Assembly (NCBI GenBank): GCA_030549205.1
Contig: JAUKTV010000002.1
Coordinates: 2,852,001 to 2,916,000, forward strand
From: Apiosordaria backusii
Taxonomy: Eukaryota; Ascomycota; Sordariomycetes; Sordariales; Lasiosphaeriaceae
Direction of reading: 5' to 3'
DNA length: 64,000 nucleotides
Shown here: positions 55,422 to 64,000 of the stretch, one piece after another
How positions within the stretch are numbered: the first letter of the stretch is position 1
Layout of the letters: the number at the start of each line of letters is the position of its first letter
Program-made: the position numbers and the translations under genes
Notes under the pieces: model-generated
What the model was told of the DNA's origin: nothing
Seen by the model: the letters and a program-made list of their open reading frames with translations, nothing else
The model's database searches: none

Positions 55422-56303
55422 AAGTGTATGGGAGAGTGGTGTATGATACATCTGGCTGGTGTGGCCTGTATACTATGTGTATATTTTTGCATGTTTGTAC
55501 ATATCCAAGAGGCGTATATGTACGTTTGTGTTTTTTTCGAAGTCGATATTCTTTTTTTGGTATATGTCTGGGGCTGGCTGGTTTAGGGTGATGGGCTGGG
55601 CAACGGTGGTTGATGGGTATGACACATAAAAGGCGAGGTATGCATTGTATCAAAATAGACTCTCTATTGGAAGGTCTCATTATCATACATATATAGACAA
55701 TCTCCATAGACGGTACAAAATGGAAGGAAGGGCATGGAGGGTGGTGGGTTGAATGAAGATGAAGTTTATGATATTAGCTTTTAAAAGTTTCACTCACTCA
55801 GTGTAATTACTTGTATTAAAGAAAGGATGTCCACTTTGCCGGCAGGAATTATCCGAACCTTTGAAAGGCAGGGCAGGCAGTGGGGTCCCCACTTTACGCC
55901 ACATTGATTCGACCCTCCCCTGTCCGTCCGCGCTTGCTTGCTTGCACTCGACGCGACTTGCTGGTGGGCAAAAAGAATTACACGGAAAAAGGTATTCTCT
56001 GTACATACATATGGGCATATCAACCATTGATTTTACCAACAACAACAACTACGGCGACAAACGGGCGCAGATAACTAACCCATTCATGCTGACGATTCGT
56101 CAATTGGGCTATTAATCTAAACAGGTGTTCATAGGGCTTTCACTGCATTTTGAAAATCTTATTTAACCTCGAGATATTTTTTTCCGTTTCGCAACCGCAC
56201 AGTCGCAATTCGAGACCAAGCTTGTGATCGACTCGACAATCGCATAATTTACGAACGACTGCGAAGACGAATCGAGGGGGATTTGACAGGGAAAAAAAAA
56301 AAG
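55422..56303. other. Intergenic stretch between the PPR and CCCH/RRM genes
   Basis: 3' flank of the PPR gene and promoter of the next gene on the same strand. An A run lies directly before the start codon at 56304. No gene is seen. Confidence 0.4.
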
Positions 56304-58958
56304 ATGTTGTTCCCCGAGGAGCATGAGAACGATCTGAAAACGTGGATTGTGAAGAAGATTGAGAAGACGTACGCTTTTCCGATGAGCAATGGGGTGGGGT
56401 GGGATTGAATGGACTGAAAGCTGACAAGGGACGTGATGATAGGCCCGATGCGGACGAGGTTGACGCGGAGGTGCTGGCGGATTATGTGCTTGCGCTGCTG
56501 AAGCACGATGGGGATAGCGAGACTGTAAGGCAGGCTTGCGAGGCGAGTTTGCCTGATTTTCTTGGGGAAGGTGGGTTTTCTTGAAGGAGACTTGGAAATG
56601 GCGGGAAAAAAAATACTAATTGGGATGGATTGGTGCGGCAGGTACGAAGAGGTTTGTGAACGATATCCTCGAGGCGATTACCTACCGATCTTATTTGCCA
56701 AATGCCCCGCCACGACCTCCTTCGAAACAATTCCAAGCGACTGCGGTTAGTTTTCAGCCTTATCTGCATCAACCACCACCGCAACCGATGACGGGCCTAT
56801 CCTACGACGACGACTCGAATGGGCTGTCATATTTGCAAGCTCAAGCAGCGAACTACCAACCTCCACCACCACTGACGAATGGCTTCGGGTCAAGGAAGCG
56901 AGGTTACAATGACTTGGATAATCCCAATCAGCAGGGCGGTTTAGAAGCGTTTAATGGGAGGGCTGTCAAGCAGCCCAGGCGAGGTCGCGAGGATTCTGGG
57001 TTCAGACCGGGAGGGGCCTTTCAACAGCAGCCTCCTCCACCACCAGGACAGCCGCAGCCTTCTTCGGTTGGGTATTTGGATCCAAAGTATGCGGCGGAGT
57101 TCATGTTCAATATGCTGCAGCCTGAGTTTATGGCCGCCCAACAGCAGCAAAACAAGGGTGGGAGGAAGAAGAAGGCGCCAAAATGCAGGGATTATGTCAA
57201 CAAGGGGGTTTGTCCGAGGGGGTTTAATTGCAAGTTTGATCATTCGAGTGATGATGTGGGCTTTGGGGAGTTTCCACAGGTGGAAGGTATGCCATGATTG
57301 ATTGCTCTTTCACTTGACAACAGCAACTGACTGGAGAACATAGAATACGACCCCGCCAACGCCCTCATGACAAACATGTTCAACCAGCAAGCCAGTAACC
57401 TCCCAGGCATGCCATCATTCAACATGTTCGACCAGACCAAGCAGCACAACAACTCTCACCGGTCTAAGGGACAAGGTGGGAACCGCGGCGGAGGCGGCCA
57501 TCAAAAACGCGGCGGCGATCGCTCAGTCTTCTCGGCGGAGGGGCCGGTTCTTGATCGGACGAAGTCGACTATTGTGGTGGAAAGCATCCCAGAGGAGAAC
57601 TTTGACGAGGACCAAGTTAGGGACTTTTTCAGCCAGTTTGGGAATATCCTCGAGGTGAAGATGTATCCTTACAAGCGGTTGGCCGTGGTCAAGTATGATA
57701 GTTGGGAAGCGGCCAACGCGGCGTACAAGTCTCCGAAGGTTATTTTTGAGAACCGGTTTGTGAAAGTGTTCTGGTTTAAGGACGAGGAGCAGATTGCACC
57801 GCCGGCGGGGAGTAAGGGGGGCAAGAATGGGAGTGCCACTGGGGCCGGGGAAGATGGGGCGGAAAACCAACCTCTGACGGAGGAGCAGCTGGAGGAGATT
57901 AAGAAACGTCAGGAGGAAGCTCAGAAGGTTTATGAGGAGAAGATGAAGAAGAGGGAGGAGCTGGAGAAGAAGCAGAGGGAGATTGACGAGAGACAGAAAG
58001 AGTTGCTTGCTGCGAAGGAAGCCTTGAAGGCTAAGCTTGCGAAGAAGGGTCAGAGCTCTGGGGAGGAGGGGGAGTCGAGCTCGGCGACTAAACAGCCCAT
58101 GACGCAGTCGGAAGCTCTGAGGGCTCAGTTGGCTAAGTTGGAGGAGGAGGCGAGGCGGATTGGGATTGATCCGCATGCTGACATGGAGGACGGTTCTGAG
58201 TCTGGTCAGTGGGGGCAACCCAGAGGGGGTTTCTACGGCCGTGGTAGGGGAACCTGGAGAGGGAGTTTTCCCCCTCGGGCGAGGGGATTCGCTCCAAGAG
58301 GTTTCCGGGGAGGGTATCGTGGCAGAGCGGACGTACATGCGGCCTATGCGGCTTATTCGCTTGATAACCGGCCGAAGAAGGTGGTGGTTACGGGGGTTGA
58401 TTTCACCCAGTCTGAAAAGGATGAGCTCCTCAGGCAGTACCTTTTCGTAAGTTCGTTTCCCCCCACCTTAACCGTACTTGCACTAACAAGAAGTGCCAGG
58501 GCGTCGGGGAATTCACCCACATCAACCACACCTCCCGCCCCCCAACCACAGAAATCAGCTTTAAAGACCGGAAAACGGCCGAGAAATTCTTTAACAGCGT
58601 CACCCTCAACGGCTACACCATCCCCGAAATCGAAGGGCAGGTCGAGTTGGCGTGGGCTAGTGGCTCATCGTCCTCGACGGCGTTATCGACACCTACCGCG
58701 AATGGGTTTGCCAATGTTAATGGTGTCACCCCGAACACATCCACCAGAGCTGAAGTTCAGAACGGTGATGGTGATGGGAACGGTGATGGGAACGGTGATG
58801 GGCATGGTGACCATGGCGACGACAGTAGCGACGATAGAGACGTTAGGATACTGCTCGATCATCAACCACCACAACAGTCGAGGGAGACTGACCAGGACAA
58901 AGAGCAGAACGAGATGGATTACGAGGTTGCTGATGATGGGGAGGAGCAGTGGTATTAG
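56304..58958 (+). CDS. CCCH zinc-finger and RRM RNA-binding protein (RBM26/27-Rmn1 type)
   Basis: Five exons: 56304-56368, 56443-56570, 56642-57286, 57344-58446 and 58500-58958, total 799 residues. The N-terminal helical domain (MLFPEEHENDLKTWIVKKIE; DADEVDAEVLADYVLALLKH; KRFVNDILEAITYRS) is the PWI-like fold of RBM26/27. A single CCCH finger, CRDYVNKGVCPRGFNCKFDH, is near residue 260. An RRM follows (TIVVESIPEENFDEDQVRDF ... AVVKYDSWEAANAAY ... VKVFW), then a charged coiled coil with the block EEARRIGIDPHADME, an RGG-rich stretch, and a second RRM-like domain that is complete only after the last splice (KVVVTGVDFTQSEKDELLRQ ... ISFKDRKTAEKFF ... VELAW). This order matches animal RBM26/27 and fission-yeast Rmn1, part of the Red1-Mtl1 nuclear RNA-decay complex, so a role in nuclear RNA surveillance is likely by homology. 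A GDG/GNGDG repeat is near the C terminus. Confidence 0.9.
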
Positions 58959-60468
58959 AACTATCATCGTTCCTGAAAACAGAAATGTGGTGTATCCTCT
59001 CATCTTTTGGGTGTCGTTCCCTGGTCTGGTGTGGTTTGAGTGGGGATGATTTGTGTGTTTGTGTACATGGTTATGGATGGGGGGTTGGATCATTGCTGTG
59101 GATGGATGGCATGGTTGTTGATATGGCTTCTGTTAGCTGCTGATGACTCTGGAAAGGAGAGGAGTCTGGCGCATGGAGGATATTAATCCTAGGGGATGAT
59201 GGCTGGTTGGGGGAATGTGGAAAGATGTATATATGTATGGGTGGCAGCAGCGGTTATGGATGTGTATATGCGCCAGCCGCATTCTCTCTCAGTGGAGATG
59301 CAAAAACCTGGCTGTATTGGCCGGATGAAAGTTCATCAATACTAAGTACGAACAAGAATAATTTTTGTCACCAGTAAGACCATCGTCAACTGTTGATCAT
59401 ATCAAGCCAGCTGCTTCTTACCCTTTGGGGAGACGTTCGTTATATGTACTAGCACACTTCTCTTTGGAAAGCTTGCAGTCTGAATTGTACAGTATTATCC
59501 GCTTGCTGTATGGAAAACTCAAGATAGATGAATGTTTCCAAGCTCGGATGAGAAGACACAGAATGCTCCGATGGAGAGGTCACAAAGTTGGGATAGAGAT
59601 GTTGCAAGCTTATATATAAGAGAAACTGAAAGTTCAGATTGAAAGTCTTGGTTCTTGTCTTTTTTCTTCTCAACTCTCTATCACCCTCCAAAAGCTCGTT
59701 GTTGAAAGTGTTGATCTCTAACGTGCCTTCCCCTGTCTTGTTGAACACCCCCTTTTTTTCTCTGACCAACCATCTGCTGCCAACAAACAAATGCAGAAAG
59801 TAAACACTCCACAAAACGCTGAACGCACCAACACCGATTCCTCGTGAACTCACATAACCTTTCAGTTTCAAAATACCGTATACGACCGAGATAAAAGGCC
59901 GACAAAAAAGTCTGTGTTATAGAACACAAATTGGATTCCATTTCCTACACGACATGCCCCTCTTCCATCTTTTCGCCCCCCCCCCTCTCTCCCTCCTCTT
60001 GGGTATCGTTGAGATATCTCTCCGTGAATGCATGAAAACCCCCCATTGAGTTTTCCTTTTTTTCCCATCCCTTTCCTTCACCATCCCCAACCCATGCTGC
60101 CAGTTGAATGTCCCAATTTTTGTTGAAAAATCAAGTCCCCCAACCCCAATATGATGATGAATGTGTTTTGATTCGCCCCTCTCCGACCATCCGACCTCCC
60201 TATCCCCCATTCAATTGTTGAAAATAACGCCCCAGTTAAATGCTGTTGTTGTGTATAATGCTGTGAGTCTTGTTGAAATTCATTCATTAAACCATTGTTC
60301 AGGCGCATTCCTATTCCCCCGTCTTCCCTCTTGTCCCCGACATGAGTGGCAAAAAACGAGAAAAATATTAAGGGGCTTTGTTGAAATTAGATTTGACCAT
60401 GCAAATGTGTTGAAAAAAGAAGAATCCGACTCTGTAGTTCAACGTCAGAGCCGTGTTTTGCAGAGGCA
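58959..60468. other. Intergenic stretch between convergent genes
   Basis: 1.5 kb holding the 3' regions of the CCCH/RRM and MTHFR genes. Several short frames look random. No RNA gene was recognised. Confidence 0.4.
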
Positions 60469-62389
60469 TTATGTTGAAGCCTCGACGCCGTTGGCAGTTT
60501 CGCCATTAGTTTGAGTGCCGTTTGGCTCGCCGTTGGTGGCTGGTGGTTGTGGGACCCTGTCAAGGTTAGGGTCCTGGAGGTCCTTCAGAACCTCATAGAG
60601 GGTCTCTCCTTGGTGGAAATCGTTGTTAACTGCAGTAGGAAGGTTTGTTAGTATCAACAAAGGAAGGAACCGGGAGAAAACAAAGCTTACCGATATTCAC
60701 CAGGTACCACGACTTCATGATCTCCTCTAGCAACAGACGGCTTGGGGTGTTAGCCTCATAGCAGCGGGCCCAGTCAGAGCCCAGTTGAAATGCCTCGTCC
60801 TTCCAGGCGAGAAAACTGATTCTTTCGACAATAGTGGGCTGAACAATTTCCTTGCCGGGGAATACACCCCAGGTTACGGCATTGGGGGCATCAGACGGGG
60901 CATTGGTCTCGAGCATGCCAGACTTGGTCACCGCGTGGTATGTCAAGTCGGGGTGGTCTTCAATCCGTTTCTTGATCTCTGGGAAGACCTCTGGAGAAAC
61001 CAGCAGTTCCAAATAGGCCTTTTGGTAGACGTAACCCTTGGATGGACCCCATCCGTGTACTGGGTGGGTAGACTTGACGCCGTTGACAGCAGGCTGAGAA
61101 TTCACCGTAATCAAACCCCGCTTGTTGAGGTCGAGAAGATACTCTTTGATCACATCGGCCTCTTCAGCAACTGGTGCCTCACTCCATGGGAGGTAGTCAA
61201 TCTCCTTGTTCAAGTAGCGGACAAAGAGGTTGGCGATATCGCGGATGCAAGTTGGCTCGCCCCACTTTTGGCGGTTTTGTTCGTTGGTACCCGTCAAACC
61301 GATACCATAGGCATCCAGTTCGCCGAAGGCCGGTGACCTAGAGTCACCCCAGCGACCGTTGGGAAACTCGTCCCAGTCTTGCGTGCGAGCAACGTAAGAT
61401 TTGTTGCGATTGCGCCAGAAAATGGGCCGGACATCCTCGACCTGGCGACCCAAGCCAAGAGACCGCTTCCAGGGGAGTGCCTGCTTGACCGGGCGATCCG
61501 GGGATGGCATCCAGTCGAGCTCCTCCAGCACCATGCGAGTGGCCTGTGCTAAGTTCATGGTGTAAAAGTGTAGGTGATGAATGCCAGCCGCGAGGATCTT
61601 GCGACACAGCTCGGCAACAAGCGTCTTTCCGATATCTCTGACCGCCACATCGTCGTTCTTGACCGGCTCGAGTCTTTGCATCCACTCTTCGGGAATCTTG
61701 CAGTTCATGTGGTTCGCCCGGCGAAGGAAGCTGGCGTAGGTAGCGATTGGCATAATGCCAGGGATGATTGGGACCGTAATACCACGCTCTCTGACCTTCC
61801 CAACCCAGCGAACGAAGTTGTCGGCATCGTAGAACATCTGAGTGACAATAAATGTGGCACCTGCGTCGACCTTCTCCTTCAAGTGATCCAGCAGTAGATC
61901 CTCGTCCTTGTTGTCATCACAACCCTCAGGGTAGCCGGCAACGCCAATGTCGAAGTGCTCGTGGTAGGACTTTCGGATGTGTTGAACAAGATCGCGTGCG
62001 TAGCGGAAACCACCCTCTGCAGCCTCCCACTTCTCCTTCTCGCGAGGTGGATCACCCCTCAGAGCCAAAATGTTGGTGCACCCAGCCTTGTAAGCCTTCC
62101 TCAAGGCATCGTTGACCTTCTCCTCACCCATGTCGGTGCAGGTGAGATGCATGCATGTCTCGAGCCCCAGATACGTCTGCGCTTGTACTACCATCTCGCA
62201 CGTCAATTCGGCAATGCGGCCGCCAGCACCCCAGGTGATATCGATGAATTTTGGTCCAAAGTTGTTCATACGCTCCATGCGGTCGTAGAGGTTCTGAACA
62301 CCCTGCGTCGTCTTGGGTGGGAAGTACTCGAACGAGAAGGACGGTGCGCCGGTCCTTTCGGCATCGGCGAGCATCTCGCGGATATGCAT
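60469..62389 (-). CDS. MET13: Methylenetetrahydrofolate reductase (Met13 type)
   Basis: Reduces 5,10-methylene-tetrahydrofolate to 5-methyl-tetrahydrofolate, the methyl donor for methionine synthesis. Two exons (minus strand), 62389-60691 and 60629-60469, give 619 residues, the usual length. The catalytic FAD-binding barrel fills residues 1-300: FEYFPPKTTQGVQNLYDRM, FIDITWGAGG, CMHLTCTDM, NILALRGDPPREKEKW, GVAGYPEG, FIVTQMFYDADNF and PIIPGIMPI. After the linker with KRSLGLGRQVEDVRPIFWRN comes the regulatory domain (RWGDSRSPAFGELDAYG; ITVNSQPAVNGVKS; VHGWGPSKGYVYQKAYLELL; VTWGVFPGKEIVQPTIVERI). Splicing gives LVNIVNNDF, followed by a family-typical end and an added low-complexity tail of Asn/Gly/Thr. 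The similarity is closer to yeast Met13 (Neurospora met-1) than to the second fungal paralogue Met12, though I judged this only by eye. Confidence 0.96.
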
Positions 62390-64000
62390 GGTGACGGTAT
62401 TAAGGAAGCCTTCGTCTTGGAGAAGCTAGGTGGCCGTCGGTGAGGTGACGAAGATAGATGTTGAGGACTGTTAAGAGGAAGCGGACGGCCCGGGAGGTTA
62501 GCTTCGAGTTTTGACCTTCTGGCAGCAGTCACTGCTGTATTAAGAGCAATTGAGTTCGTATAAAACCGTAAATGCAAGTAAGAAATACTGGAGGGATACG
62601 AGGTGCGGGTGGGATGAGAACAAAGGCCCAGCGTTGGTATCTCAGGAACCAGGATAGCTCGGCTCGGGACGACGAACAATTGTAAGACAATAGCAAGAGA
62701 GAAAGAAAGAGAAAAAAATCGAAATGGCCTACTTTTCGTGAATCAATCTTTCAGATATAAACTCGGTCCTTCCGAGGGGCAAAGAGAACCTGTCCTCGTG
62801 GTTCTATGCTTATACAATTGCGCACCGTCCGAGGTACGTTTCAAGAATTCCCAGACCGAGGAGAGCGGTGACTGAAGCAATGATTAGAAGAAAAAGGGAA
62901 AAATGGAGACAAACCCCAGGAAAAAAAGGAAGAAGGCGTTAGGAGAGCACCACGAGAAGCCTGGGTGGGAAGAGGAAAGCTCAAGGGAAGACCACCGCGG
63001 GGACCGGGAGCGGGAGTGCACCGGCGCTTTAGCACACAGTGCGCGGATCGATGACCTTCCAAGGTGGATGCAGGTGCTCGAAGCTCGCCGTACCCGGAGT
63101 AATGCTCATTGGATGACGCTGCTCTCCCCACGTTCATAAATCGGACCCACCCCTCTTCTTGTGAGAGAGGACCCCGAACTTCGTGCCAGCAGCGGGTGGA
63201 GGACCCCGCACTCGAATACACTATTCTCGTCGTCAACTTTCAAGAACAGAAACCACAAGCGATAACCAGCAATTGAGGATCAGCCAACACATCCCATGCT
63301 ATAAAAGACTATCGATCATGCGGACCTGCCTCGATAAATGTTGTCTGCGTGGCTTGACAATAGAACGACACCGTTGAGCGTCATGGGGTCGACAACACAT
63401 TCCCAAACCCCATCCCACTCACCTCCAAACAATCTACACAGTGCAAGAAAACCCCAGCCCCCATCACTGCATGTCTGGTCAATAGCGAACCACAAGAGAA
63501 GAAGAGGTGTGCAAGTAGCGGTCAACTCGGCTGCAGCCGTCCCAAACCAGGAAGACCTCCACGACAGTTCTAGTGTATGTACATAAAATTAATCTACACA
63601 TCTAAAGGCAAGGTGTCAGACGAGATCCCATCAATCACAGAATCACACACAGCACGGGATGGAATTGCTCCAGGGGCTGCACATGAAAACCGGGTTACAC
63701 ACCCTCCCCCTTCCCTCCTCCTTCCCGCTCCCCCGGAGGCCTTACCCGTCAAGCCGTTTTTGTCCTCCGAGACGCAATCACTCAGAGCATCAAAGAAAAA
63801 CATTCAATCTAGCACCAGGAACCAGGACCAACCCCCCACTTCACCAATTGCCCTGTCGGCCCTGTCAAGATCTTGGAGAAAAAACTCCACCACAAATACT
63901 GTCGCTACCGCACTCGGGATTGCGTGACCGGCTTCAACACTGGCCACCCCAGTCCCGCTCTCTTTTGCGGTTCCAGAGCCAAAAAGTCGCCGAATCGGAC
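62390..64000. promoter_or_regulatory. Upstream region of MTHFR; no other gene to the end of the window
   Basis: The first few hundred bases should contain the MTHFR leader and promoter. Beyond that, frames on both strands are short and without recognisable sequence, and no RNA gene was found. A gene starting beyond the right edge could have its promoter here. Confidence 0.35.

Noticed and set aside
1..64000. CRISPR arrays, bacterial operons, Shine-Dalgarno sites, biosynthetic gene cluster, viral insertions
   Set aside because: The DNA is fungal nuclear DNA. No such arrays or genes were seen, and neighbouring genes have unrelated housekeeping roles.

Overview
The window is nuclear DNA of a filamentous ascomycete, most probably a Sordariomycete close to Sordariales (Neurospora, Podospora, Chaetomiaceae). 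The evidence is many short GT-AG introns (51-252 bp), C-ending codons in the highly expressed genes, a lone 5S rRNA gene of the Neurospora type placed between protein genes, and a DNA transposon mutated by C-to-T/G-to-A changes typical of repeat-induced point mutation (RIP). All gene models were spliced by eye from conserved protein sequence and reading phase; no transcript data were used.

Layout, left to right. 1-8 kb: translation elongation factor eEF2 (+), a 5S rRNA gene (+) just behind it, and an ATOS/FAM214-type protein (-). 9.1-11.0 kb: a complete but dead Fot1/pogo-type transposon with long inverted repeats and a TA target duplication, lying between the divergent ATOS and FYV7 genes. 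11.2-24.2 kb: the ribosome-processing factor FYV7 (+), a LIM-LIM-RhoGAP protein (-), a 4.3-kb stretch holding only a small candidate ORF, and the phosphatidylethanolamine methyltransferase CHO2 (-). 25.5-36.6 kb: a proline-rich/charged hypothetical protein (+), eIF3g (-), a PH-domain protein (-) and a coiled-coil protein (-). 37.7-46.1 kb: mitochondrial L-2-hydroxyglutarate dehydrogenase (+), a DUF2415 protein (-) and mitochondrial Hsp70 (+). 46.5-55.4 kb: a membrane-anchored multicopper oxidase with one apparent frameshift (-), SRP68 (-) and a pentatricopeptide protein of the Pet309/CYA-5 type (+). 56.3-62.4 kb: a CCCH/RRM protein of the RBM26/27-Rmn1 type (+) and methylenetetrahydrofolate reductase (-). 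The last 1.6 kb shows no gene.

The genes are mostly unlinked housekeeping functions and there is no biosynthetic cluster: translation (eEF2, eIF3g, 5S RNA, FYV7), protein targeting (SRP68), mitochondria (Hsp70, PPR protein, L2HGDH), one-carbon and methyl metabolism (MTHFR supplies methyl groups that end up in S-adenosylmethionine, which CHO2 consumes) and polarity signalling (RhoGAP). I found no clearly new system. The points most worth a second look are the transposon with unevenly mutated ends, the single frameshift in an otherwise intact multicopper oxidase, the 5S gene, the gene-poor 16.9-21.2 kb interval, a degenerate tandem repeat upstream of Hsp70, and an inositol/choline-type promoter element upstream of CHO2.
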